A stretch of 19,679 bases of DNA from Deltaproteobacteria bacterium UBA5799 (GTDB taxonomy: Bacteria; Desulfobacterota; GWC2-55-46), in NCBI GenBank assembly GCA_002418185.1, contig DIDN01000076.1, positions 1 through 19,679 on the forward strand. The letters are read 5' to 3'. The translations under genes were made by a program, and so were the position numbers. Positions 13,824-19,679 of the stretch are shown piece by piece. Under the pieces are notes generated by a model, which saw only the letters and a list, made by a program, of their open reading frames with translations, was not told the origin of the DNA and did not search any database. Positions within the stretch are counted from its first letter, which is position 1, and each line of letters starts with the position of its first letter.

Positions 13824-16321
13824 CCTTTTATCTTCTCCGCGTATTTGTTTACGAGCGACCGGGCCGCCTCTTCGGTCGAGGCCTCGGCCACAAGGTTGAA
13901 GTACGGCATGTCCTGGCTCGGGTAGGCGACCAGCCAGTCCTCGCCGAACCTTATCTTTATCCCGTCGAGGAGCACGGTGTCCAGGTCCCGCGAGTCCTCG
14001 GCAAGCCTCCTCATCACCATGCCCTTGCTCTCGAACGAGCACGGCACCCTGTCCTTGATGATTATGGAGGGCGGTATCTCCCTCATGAGCCTGTGCAGCC
14101 TCGTCCCGTGCCTGGAGAGCATCTCGAGTATCTTGGCCACGGCGTACATGCCGTCGAAGTTCGGCTGGAAGTCCGGGAATATGAAGCCGCCGGACTGCTC
14201 TCCCACGAATAGCGCTCCTTCGGTTGCCGCGGCCTCCATCTGCCCCCTTGGGGTGGTCTTTGTCCTCCTTACCCCGAAGCCGTAGGTCTCGGCCATCCGG
14301 TCTATGGCGCGGGAGGCGGTGACCGGGACGGCCAGGTGCCCCTTTTTCCCGGCGTCCTTGTTGAACTTGAGGACGAGGAGCGCGACTATATTGAGCGCCG
14401 TGTCGCCGTCGATGGCCTCGCCGGTCTCGTCGAAGAGGAAGACCTTCTCGCCGCCCGCGTCGAGGTAGAAGCCCATGTCCGCGTCGAGAGAGCGCACTAT
14501 GGACGAGAGCTGGTCCATAGCCCTCTGGAACTCCTCCGGGCTCTTCGTCGTCTTGCTGCCGTCGAGGTTCGCGTTCAAGGCTATGACTTCGCAGTTGAGC
14601 TTCCCGAGGATGTAGGGGAATATCCTTGAAGACGACCCGTACGAGTAGTCCACCACGAACCTGAACCCTGCCCTGGAGACGGCCTCGGCGTCTATCATGG
14701 ACATGAAGCCGTTCTGGTAGGACTCGAAGCCGTGCACCGGGAAACTCATCTCGCCGGTCTCCTCCATGGGGGCGCGGAGAAAGTCCTCCTTGAAAAAGAG
14801 CTTCTCTATCGTCTTCTCGTATCCCGGGTGGAGGTCCATGCCCTTGCCGTCGAAGAACTTCAGGTCCACGAGCTGTGAGTCAAATGGCGACCTCCGGGTG
14901 TGCACCCCTCCTGCCTCGGCGCCTCCCCTTGCAAGGAACCGCACTACAGGCATGGGCGTTACGCCGTAGTCGTGGACGTTCACGCCGGTCGAGAGTATGC
15001 CGGTCATTATGGCCCTGTTTATCATCCGCGAGGTCTTGTGCGCGTCCCTGCTGGTGGATACCGAAGCGCCCTTCTTGAGGGACGCGCCGTACGCGGCCCC
15101 GAGCTTGGCCGCGAACTCGGGCGAGAGCTCGATGTTCGCAAGCCCCGTTACGCCGTATGTCGAGAATATGTTCCTGTTCCACTTCTCGCCCCATACGAGG
15201 CTCGATGCGAGGGTTGCGTCGTCCTCGACGGTCTTGTAGGGCCAGACCTTCACGTTGGCCTTTATGGTGGCGTTCCGCCCGATGCGGCAGTGGTCGCTCA
15301 CGATGACGCCCTCTGCCAGATGGGCCTGGTCCAGGATTTCGCTGCCGCGCGCGACCACGTTCTCGTGGAGCGACGCGCCGTGGGCCACTTTCGTAGAGTC
15401 CCAGAGGACGGAATCGAGTACGACGGCGCCCTCCTCGACGACCGAGCCCGGCCCGATTATGGAATTAGATATCCGGGCCTCGGCCCCTATCCTGCAGTTC
15501 TCGCCGATGATATTCGCACCCTCGAGCTTGGCCGTGAAGTCTATCCTGGAGCCCTTGCCGACCCAGAGCCTCCTGCCGTCTATCCTCTCGCCCGGCACGT
15601 CCACGTGGACGCTCCCCTGGAGGATGTCCATGTTCGCGGCCCTGTACTCCTCGAGGCTCCCGACGTCCTTCCAGTATCCCTCGGCTATGTAGCCGTAGAG
15701 GGGCTCCTTTTTCTCGAGCATGAGCGGGAAGAGGTCCTTGCTGAAGTCGAACTCCCTGTCGGGTGGTATGTAGTCGAGCACCCTTTGTTCCAGGATGTAT
15801 ATGCCGGTATTTATGGTGTCGCTGAAGACCTCGCCCCAGCTCGGTTTCTCCAGGAACCGGACGATCTTCCCTTCCTCGTCGGTTATGACTATGCCGAAGG
15901 GGAGCGGGTTCTCTACCCTCGTAAGGACTATCGTGGCGGCGGACTTTTTTTCCCTGTGGAAGTCCGCCGCTTTCTGGAGGTCTATGTCCGTAAGCACGTC
16001 GCCGCTTATTATGAGGGTGGTCCCGTCCCCGCCCATCTTCCTCATCGCGCTCCCGACCGCGCCGGCGGTCCCGAGGTCCACGGTGAGGGTTATGTAGTCG
16101 AGCTTCACCCCGAAGGCGCCGCCGTCGCCGAGATAGCCGGATATCATCTCTGGCTGGAAATAAAGGAGCGCTGTAAGGTCTCTTATGCCGTGTGACTTGA
16201 GGAGCTCTATTATGTGCTCCATCATGGGCCTGTTCGCCATCGGCACCATGGGCTTCGGCAGGTTGTTCGTGAGGGGGCGTAGCCTGGTGCCGAACCCGCC
16301 CGCCATTATGATGCTCTTCAA
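13808..16321 (-). CDS. Sugar-phosphate nucleotidyltransferase fused to a degenerate phosphomannomutase-like domain
   Basis: 837 aa in three parts. Residues 1-235 are an NTP_transferase domain: MAGGFGTRLRPLT at 6-18 (G-x-G-T-R-x-R-P-L-T loop), LPKPM, SGDVLTDIDL, FLEKP and YWKDVGSLEEY. Residues about 250-380 are left-handed beta-helix hexapeptide repeats (IGENCRIGAEARISNSIIG and following). Residues about 385-837 resemble phosphomannomutase/phosphoglucomutase (SRDAHKTSRMINRAIMTG, GVTPMPVVRF, GEQSGGFIFPDFQPNFDG). The expected T-A-S-H-N-P serine motif is replaced by TRRSPF near 475, and the D-G-D-x-D-R metal loop by DAGGEK at 621-626, so the third domain is probably not a mutase. Such fusions are often annotated as mannose-1-phosphate guanylyltransferase; the real sugar is unknown. 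The TTG at 16321 has GGGAG five bases upstream. Confidence 0.9.
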   Translation of the reverse strand: MKSIIMAGGFGTRLRPLTNNLPKPMVPMANRPMMEHIIELLKSHGIRDLTALLYFQPEMISGYLGDGGAFGVKLDYITLTVDLGTAGAVGSAMRKMGGDGTTLIISGDVLTDIDLQKAADFHREKKSAATIVLTRVENPLPFGIVITDEEGKIVRFLEKPSWGEVFSDTINTGIYILEQRVLDYIPPDREFDFSKDLFPLMLEKKEPLYGYIAEGYWKDVGSLEEYRAANMDILQGSVHVDVPGERIDGRRLWVGKGSRIDFTAKLEGANIIGENCRIGAEARISNSIIGPGSVVEEGAVVLDSVLWDSTKVAHGASLHENVVARGSEILDQAHLAEGVIVSDHCRIGRNATIKANVKVWPYKTVEDDATLASSLVWGEKWNRNIFSTYGVTGLANIELSPEFAAKLGAAYGASLKKGASVSTSRDAHKTSRMINRAIMTGILSTGVNVHDYGVTPMPVVRFLARGGAEAGGVHTRRSPFDSQLVDLKFFDGKGMDLHPGYEKTIEKLFFKEDFLRAPMEETGEMSFPVHGFESYQNGFMSMIDAEAVSRAGFRFVVDYSYGSSSRIFPYILGKLNCEVIALNANLDGSKTTKSPEEFQRAMDQLSSIVRSLDADMGFYLDAGGEKVFLFDETGEAIDGDTALNIVALLVLKFNKDAGKKGHLAVPVTASRAIDRMAETYGFGVRRTKTTPRGQMEAAATEGALFVGEQSGGFIFPDFQPNFDGMYAVAKILEMLSRHGTRLHRLMREIPPSIIIKDRVPCSFESKGMVMRRLAEDSRDLDTVLLDGIKIRFGEDWLVAYPSQDMPYFNLVAEASTEEAARSLVNKYAEKIKGWQRS

Positions 16322-16463
16322 TTTGTCTCCCTGGATACGATAAAGTAAAGGGCTATGGCCCGGGGCTCTCGAAGCAAGGCCTGAATACGACCGACCGGGA
16401 ACCGCGAAATTCCTCCTGCGTGGAACCGGGCTGAACGGCAAAGGAAGGCTCGAAAGCCTTTGG

Positions 16464-16491
16464 ATTTTACCATATTTGTCCGGGGCGTCAA
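16464..16491 (-). promoter_or_regulatory. Sigma-70 promoter of the nucleotidyltransferase operon
   Basis: On the minus strand TTGACG (16491-16486), 16-base spacer, TAAAAT (16469-16464): five of six matches in each box. Transcription would start near 16457, giving a leader of about 136 nt that contains a small AAGGCT/AGCCTT hairpin (16446-16461). Confidence 0.62.
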
Positions 16492-16606
16492 GAAAACCCG
16501 GAGAAAAAATGGGGGGAGCCCTGCTTCGAGGCCCGAGCCGGACCGCTGCAAAGGGACTATAATCCAATAAGGGGGCGTTGCCTTCGCAGGAAAGGGGGCC
16601 AAAGGA

Positions 16607-16631
16607 GCCCGGCAGGGCCTTTCTGCCGGGC
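16607..16631. other. GC-rich hairpin in the divergent intergenic region
   Basis: GCCCGGCAG (16607-16615) and CTGCCGGGC (16623-16631) form a perfect 9-bp stem with a seven-base loop. No T run follows, so it is not a simple terminator. It lies between the two divergent promoters at 16464-16491 and 16651-16678. The rest of this 425-bp gap shows no gene. Confidence 0.5.
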
Positions 16632-16650
16632 GGAAGTCGACAAATTTCCT

Positions 16651-16678
16651 TTGACTTTCTTTTCCTCCATGTGATAAT
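16651..16678 (+). promoter_or_regulatory. Sigma-70 promoter of the atp cluster
   Basis: TTGACT (16651-16656), 16-base spacer, GATAAT (16673-16678): five of six matches in each box. The expected start is about 60 bases before the atpZ ATG. A TAATAA in another register makes the exact -10 uncertain. Confidence 0.55.
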
Positions 16679-16746
16679 AATCCCGGATTGCATGGGCCGT
16701 CCCCCTGAAAAATCAGCTGATAAATCAACGGCAAGGGGGGCGCCTT

Positions 16747-16965
16747 ATGCCTGAAGAGAACGGCCCGGGTTTTTACAAGGGCCTCGCCATGCTCGCGTCC
16801 ATGGGCATAGCGATGGTCGTCTCGACGGTAATCGGGCTGGTCATCGGCATATACCTTGACAAGCTCTTCGGCACAAAGCCCTGGCTGACGATAATCTTTC
16901 TCCTTTTGGGCATAGCCGCGGGCTTTAAAAACATGTACGAGACTGCCAGGAAGTATGGACTATAG
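16747..16965 (+). CDS. atpZ: AtpZ/AtpI-family F0F1 ATP synthase accessory protein
   Basis: 72 aa, two transmembrane helices (about 14-36 and 44-61) joined by the typical G-x-Y-L-D-K-L-F-G-T-K-P-W loop, followed by KNMYETARKYGL. Small proteins of this family open many atp operons and are proposed to help cation (Mg) supply or c-ring assembly. The ATG at 16747 follows a GGGGGG purine tract with a six-base spacer. Its 3' end overlaps the next gene by 11 bp. First gene of the F0 cluster. Confidence 0.9.
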   Translation: MPEENGPGFYKGLAMLASMGIAMVVSTVIGLVIGIYLDKLFGTKPWLTIIFLLLGIAAGFKNMYETARKYGL

Positions 16966-17365
16966 CCGGGGGACAGGCGACGTAGAGGCCTTTTCAGCCG
17001 TGGTCTCGCTAAAGCTACTCGCGGCGAACCTCCTCGCTTTCATCGCGGCCTCGGGCCTCGTGCTGGCCTTTGTCGGCGCGCACGCGTTCCCCGGCATTGC
17101 CGCCGGGTTCTTCATCGGGACCGCGAGCACGCTCTGGCTCCTGAGGATAGCCAGGAAAGGGGCCCGCATGGACCCTGAGAAGGCCGGGAGGTTCATCCCC
17201 GCCGCGTACCGCCTGAGGTTCGCGGTGGTCGCGGTACTCCTGGCGCTCATATTGTATAAAGGGATTCTGGCCCCGTGGCCCCTCATCGGGGGTTTTCTGG
17301 GCTCGGCTTTGATTACGGTCTGCACCACGATATACCTTGCCAGGGAGGAAGCTTCACATGCATGA
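16955..17365 (+). CDS. atpI: ATP synthase subunit I (AtpI)
   Basis: 136 aa membrane protein with four predicted helices (about 18-40, 44-65, 88-105, 108-130) and a basic cytoplasmic loop (RIARKGARMDPEKAGRFIPAAYRLRF), matching the ATP synthase I family, which assists c-ring assembly. The ATG at 16955 lies inside the end of atpZ, and the stop overlaps the atpB start by 8 bp, so all three are translationally coupled. The position between atpZ and atpB supports the call more than the variable sequence does. Confidence 0.87.
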   Translation: MDYSRGTGDVEAFSAVVSLKLLAANLLAFIAASGLVLAFVGAHAFPGIAAGFFIGTASTLWLLRIARKGARMDPEKAGRFIPAAYRLRFAVVAVLLALILYKGILAPWPLIGGFLGSALITVCTTIYLAREEASHA

Positions 17366-18014
17366 CACCATATTGCCGACCTTCGGGCTCCACGCCCATA
17401 CAGCCTTCACGATATACATAACCATCGGGCTCGCGATATTCTCGCTCCTCCTCGCCAGGAGGCTGGCGCTCGTGCCAGGGAGGGTACAGTCGATAGTGGA
17501 GCTCGTCGTCACCTCGTTCGAGGGCATGGTCGACGAGACAATGGGGCACAAGGGGAGGAAGTACTTCCCCTTCATAATGACCTTCGCGATATTCATATTC
17601 ATATCGAACCTCCTCGGCATGATACCGGGGCTTCTGCCGCCGACCGCGAACCTCAACACAACCGCTGCCCTGGCCCTCATCGTATTCGTCGCAACGCACA
17701 TCATAGGAGTAAAGGAGCACGGCATAAAGTACCTGAAGCACTTCACCGGCCCGGTCTGGTGGCTCATGCCGCTCATGATACCCATAGAGATAATAGGGCA
17801 TCTAGCGAGGCCCGTATCCCTCTCGCTCCGTCTTTTCGGGAACATAATGGGCCACGAGCAGGTAGTGGCGGTCCTCCTCATCCTCATGCCGCTCGCCTAT
17901 CCGCTCCTTGCCTTCTCGACGGTGCTGGGCGTGCTCGTTGTCTTCATACAGGCGTTCATCTTCGCGCTCCTCTCGATGATGTACATAGGGGGCGCGCTCG
18001 AAGAGGCGCACTGA
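17358..18014 (+). CDS. atpB: F0F1 ATP synthase subunit a
   Basis: 218 aa, polytopic. Forms the proton half-channels beside the c-ring. The key helix carries RPVSLSLRLFGNIMGHEQVV (151-170) with the essential Arg158; the last helix has VFIQAFIFALLSMMYIGGALEEAH with the conserved Gln198. An N-terminal HDTILPTFGLHAHTAFT segment and NLLGMIPGLLPPTANLNTT (84-102) are also typical. The ATG at 17358 is chosen for GGAGG nine bases upstream; an in-frame TTG at 17337 lies before that site. It overlaps atpI by 8 bp. A 151-bp structured gap separates it from atpE. Confidence 0.96.
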   Translation: MHDTILPTFGLHAHTAFTIYITIGLAIFSLLLARRLALVPGRVQSIVELVVTSFEGMVDETMGHKGRKYFPFIMTFAIFIFISNLLGMIPGLLPPTANLNTTAALALIVFVATHIIGVKEHGIKYLKHFTGPVWWLMPLMIPIEIIGHLARPVSLSLRLFGNIMGHEQVVAVLLILMPLAYPLLAFSTVLGVLVVFIQAFIFALLSMMYIGGALEEAH

Positions 18015-18038
18015 TACTGGATTTTTCAAGGGAGCCGA

Positions 18039-18130
18039 CGCCTGACCCTGGCGCCGTACGGGGCCGGGAGTCAGCCGGGGAAGATGGCAATCCCCGGCCT
18101 GTCCGACAGGAGAGCCGGTCTGGTCAGGCG
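18039..18130 (+). ncRNA. Candidate structured RNA in the atpB-atpE gap
   Basis: CGCCTGACC (18039-18047) and GGTCAGGCG (18122-18130) are a perfect 9-bp closing stem. Inside are GCCGGGGA (18074-18081) with TCCCCGGC (18091-18098), nine-base loop, and CCTGTC/GACAGG directly after. The result is a multibranched fold ending about 20 bases before the atpE Shine-Dalgarno. There is no T run and no reading frame. I match it to no known riboswitch. It may stabilise or enhance translation of atpE, whose product is needed in many copies per complex. Confidence 0.5.
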
Positions 18131-18165
18131 GAGTGCGGGTTCCCAATCTCAAGGAGGTAGTAAAG

Positions 18166-18498
18166 ATGAGGAAGTACGCGGTAACAGCGGTATTGGCATT
18201 GATCGCCGTCGTCGCCGGCTCCAGCCTGGCATTTGCCCAGGAAGCGGCCGTCGAGGGCGGGAGGAGCGCGCTCGTGCAGGCGGCCATATTCATCGGCGCC
18301 GGACTCGGCATGGGACTTGGCGCGATCGGCCCCGGCATCGGCATGGGCCACGCCGTCAGGGGAGCCCTCGAGGGCATGGCCAGGAACCCCGGCCATTCGA
18401 GCAAGATCATGACGACCATGCTCGTCGGTCTCGCCATGATGGAGTCCCTTGCCATCTACGCGCTCGTCGTAGCCCTTATACTCCTTTTTGTCGTCTAA
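18166..18498 (+). CDS. atpE: F0F1 ATP synthase subunit c
   Basis: 110 aa, longer than the usual 75-90. Residues 1-24 look like a cleavable signal peptide (MRKYAVTAVLALIAVVAG, SSLAFA, cut before QE). Then come helix 1 with the glycine-rich GAGLGMGLGAIGPGIGMG, the polar loop ARNP (72-75), and helix 2 with the ion-binding Glu93 in AMMESLAIYALVVALILLF. At the position of the Na-binding Gln of Ilyobacter-type rings there is Met60, and the Thr after Glu-Ser is Leu95, so proton coupling is expected. The ATG at 18166 has AGGAGG eight bases upstream. Last gene of the cluster; a strong terminator follows. Confidence 0.97.
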   Translation: MRKYAVTAVLALIAVVAGSSLAFAQEAAVEGGRSALVQAAIFIGAGLGMGLGAIGPGIGMGHAVRGALEGMARNPGHSSKIMTTMLVGLAMMESLAIYALVVALILLFVV

Positions 18499-18522
18499 AG
18501 GAGAAAAGGAAAGTAGAAAGAG

Positions 18523-18556
18523 AACGGGGCGGCAATCCTGCCGCCCCGTTTTTTTT
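18523..18556 (+). terminator. Rho-independent terminator of the atp cluster
   Basis: A perfect 12-bp stem (AACGGGGCGGCA at 18523-18534 with its complement at 18539-18550), loop ATCC, and eight T (18549-18556). It starts 24 bases after the atpE stop. Confidence 0.95.
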
Positions 18557-18629
18557 CGCCGCGACCGGGAGTCTCTCCCGCCTGTGTGCCAGCTTCAAGC
18601 CATTCGTCAGTCGAAAACAATCCGGGGTC

Positions 18630-18658
18630 TTGACAAAATTCAACTCTGTCTTTATAAT
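18630..18658 (+). promoter_or_regulatory. Consensus sigma-70 promoter of rpoH
   Basis: TTGACA (18630-18635), exactly 17 bases, TATAAT (18653-18658): a full match in both boxes. Transcription should start near 18665, inside the CIRCE operator. Such a strong promoter would need repression. Confidence 0.92.
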
Positions 18659-18659
18659 A

Positions 18660-18686
18660 TTAGCACTCGGCAAGAGAGAGTGCCAG
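18660..18686 (+). promoter_or_regulatory. CIRCE operator (HrcA binding site)
   Basis: TTAGCACTC (18660-18668), nine bases, GAGTGCCAG (18678-18686). The CIRCE consensus is TTAGCACTC-N9-GAGTGCTAA; the left arm is perfect and the right arm differs at two of nine bases. It covers the predicted start of transcription and ends just before the AGGAGG (18688-18693) of rpoH. HrcA itself is not in the window. Confidence 0.88.
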
Positions 18687-18702
18687 CAGGAGGTGGCGCC
18701 TG

Positions 18703-19506
18703 ATGAGTCTTCCAGTCGTAACGGATTCGGTCCAGAGCTATCTCGCGGAAGTGAGCCGTTATCCCATGCTCTCCGCCGAAGACGAGTTCCGGGTAGCCGA
18801 GCGCTACTACAAGACGAGGTCCATAGAGGACGCGCACACCCTCGTCACATCCAACCTCAGATACGTCGTCAAGATAGCCCTTGAGTTCAGAAACTACGGG
18901 TGCAGGCTCGCGGACCTCATACAGGAGGGCAATATCGGCCTCATGACCGCGGTCAAGAAGTTCAACCCCTACAAGGGCTTCAGGCTCATCACATACGCGA
19001 CCTGGTGGATACGGTCGTTCATACAGGACTATATCCTGAAATCCAGGGGGCTTGTAAGGAAGAACACAAAAGCCCTCAAGAGGAAGCTCTTCTACAAGGC
19101 CCCGGCGCTCGCGGACGGGGCCGAGCCGGATGTCCACCCTGCCGCCGCCGAGGAGGTCGAGTTCAAGAACGACCTCTCGCTGGATGCGCCGCTAAGGGAG
19201 GACAGCGCCACCCATCTCGACCTCCTGAGGGACGAGGGGCCGGGCCCGCTCGAGGCCGTTGCCCTGAGCGAGGAGAGAGCGCTTGTAAGAAAAGAGGTCT
19301 CAAGCGCCCTTGCGCTCCTTAACGAGAAGGAGCGGGTAGTCGTCCAGAAAAGGCTCATGGCCGACGAGCCCGAGAGCCTGCAGGTCATCGGCGACGCCCT
19401 CGGGGTAACGAGGGAAAGGGTCCGCCAGATAGAGAGCCAGGCAATAAAGAAGCTCGAAAAGTCCCTTGTCAGGGTAAAGCAGGCGCTCCCACAGGGCGCT
19501 TGGTAA
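18703..19506 (+). CDS. rpoH: RNA polymerase sigma-32 (heat-shock, RpoH-like) factor
   Basis: 267 aa. Residues 9-35 (SVQSYLAEVSRYPMLSAEDE) are the RpoH-type region 1.2. Region 2 spans about 44-115: LVTSNLRYVVKIALEFRNYG, LADLIQEGNIGLMTAVKKF, then FRLITYATWWIRSFIQDYIL. A partial RpoH box (KRKLFYK, 126-132) follows. Region 4 spans about 195-258 with VIGDALGVTRERVRQIESQA, binding the -35 box. Between the RpoH box and LSLDAPL (158-164) only about 25 residues remain, rich in Ala, Pro and Glu, where region 3 normally stands. The ATG at 18703 has AGGAGG nine bases upstream. It has its own consensus promoter and CIRCE site, separate from the atp cluster. Likely directs chaperone and protease transcription. 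Confidence 0.92.
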   Translation: MSLPVVTDSVQSYLAEVSRYPMLSAEDEFRVAERYYKTRSIEDAHTLVTSNLRYVVKIALEFRNYGCRLADLIQEGNIGLMTAVKKFNPYKGFRLITYATWWIRSFIQDYILKSRGLVRKNTKALKRKLFYKAPALADGAEPDVHPAAAEEVEFKNDLSLDAPLREDSATHLDLLRDEGPGPLEAVALSEERALVRKEVSSALALLNEKERVVVQKRLMADEPESLQVIGDALGVTRERVRQIESQAIKKLEKSLVRVKQALPQGAW

Positions 19507-19588
19507 CCTAAGCTGTTCCCCTCAAAAAGACCTTGCCCTCACCACATGCGTGGATAAAGTCTTTCCTCTCTCTTGATGCCATGCTGAT

Positions 19589-19679
19589 AAAAGCCTTTTA
19601 ACGCGCTGCCGCGCTTTCGGCATAAGGCTCCGCTCTCTTTCCGCCTCCATCCTCCGGGCTCGGCCCTTAAGTCGCTCGG
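19589..19679 (-). repeat. Dispersed intergenic repeat, copy B (truncated by window end)
   Basis: The reverse complement matches copy A (6032-6126): 54 of 59 positions over 19621-19679 and continued similarity, with small gaps, to the AAAAGGCTTTT end. It keeps the GCGGCAGCGCG hairpin and GCCTTATG. The rest of the element should continue beyond 19679. It lies about 80 bases after rpoH; no clear terminator is seen between. Confidence 0.8.

Noticed and set aside
13824..14042. Upstream extension of the metallo-beta-lactamase-fold protein
   Set aside because: It would lie fully inside the end of the nucleotidyltransferase gene and has antisense-like composition; the ATG at 13823 starts the conserved fold.
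14900..16195. Long plus-strand open frame opposite the nucleotidyltransferase gene
   Set aside because: Low-complexity antisense translation with no motifs; the minus strand encodes a clear three-domain protein.
16558..16563. TATAAT hexamer as a -10 box
   Set aside because: No acceptable -35 box 15-19 bases upstream; the TTGACT/GATAAT pair at 16651-16678 is better placed.
16322..16693. N-terminal extension of the nucleotidyltransferase to a start at 16693
   Set aside because: The extension is unlike the family, includes the likely minus-strand promoter (16464-16491), and the TTG at 16321 has a good ribosome binding site exactly before the conserved nucleotide-binding loop.
18039..18130. Cobalamin or other known riboswitch in the atpB-atpE gap
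   Set aside because: GGGAGTCAG and CCGG elements look vaguely like parts of B12 riboswitches, but the B12 box and the rest of the conserved core are absent, and the downstream gene gives no support.
1..19679. CRISPR arrays, prophage or transposase genes
   Set aside because: No regularly spaced direct repeats and no integrase, transposase or phage structural motifs were seen on either strand; the only repeats are the three short intergenic families.

Overview
The window comes from a GC-rich, flagellated, Gram-negative bacterium. It looks like a member of the former Deltaproteobacteria (Desulfobacterota-like) or a neighbouring phylum. The support is indirect: an F0-only atp cluster separated from the F1 genes, a sigma-32-type factor under a CIRCE operator, two FliA-type promoters, a methyl-accepting chemotaxis protein, a one-piece tmRNA with tag GNDYDYALAA, and GC-rich genes that often use AGG (Arg) and ATA (Ile). 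I cannot name a genus. The content is almost entirely core chromosome: no phage, transposase, CRISPR or plasmid genes were seen.

Layout. 1-84: 3' end of a tRNA (probably Lys) and its terminator. 246-1669 (minus): rseC-like gene, smpB and ssrA, so both trans-translation partners lie together. 1717-3998 (minus): a large chemoreceptor with its own FliA-type promoter and terminator. 4050-5433 (plus): rsmB. 5458-5841 (minus): a miniature flagellar rod-like protein with a perfect FliA consensus promoter. 5843-6201: an intergenic mosaic of a hairpin terminator and two dispersed repeats.

6202-11662 (minus): a probable operon of an ASKHA (RACo-like) ATPase, purH, purD, purE and a TsaC/Sua5 gene. This covers late purine synthesis plus tRNA t6A synthesis. 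11848-16321 (minus): a sugar nucleotidyltransferase fused to a degenerate phosphomannomutase-like domain, overlapping a metallo-beta-lactamase-fold hydrolase gene, then coaBC (CoA synthesis). A 120-bp palindromic repeat separates the hydrolase gene from coaBC.

16651-18556 (plus): atpZ, atpI, atpB and atpE, i.e. the membrane sector of the H+-ATP synthase without b, delta or F1 subunits, ending in a strong terminator. 18630-19506 (plus): rpoH with a consensus sigma-70 promoter and an overlapping CIRCE operator. 19589-19679: a second, inverted copy of the repeat at 5957-6126, cut by the window end.

Most notable points: (i) FliA-type promoters on two separate motility genes sharing the extended -35 TAAAGTCTC; (ii) CIRCE control of a sigma-32 factor that seems to have lost region 3; (iii) a phosphomannomutase domain without its serine and metal-binding motifs; (iv) a RACo-like ATPase without its ferredoxin domain; (v) a folded RNA candidate between atpB and atpE; (vi) three families of intergenic repeats. 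No entirely new multi-gene system was recognised.
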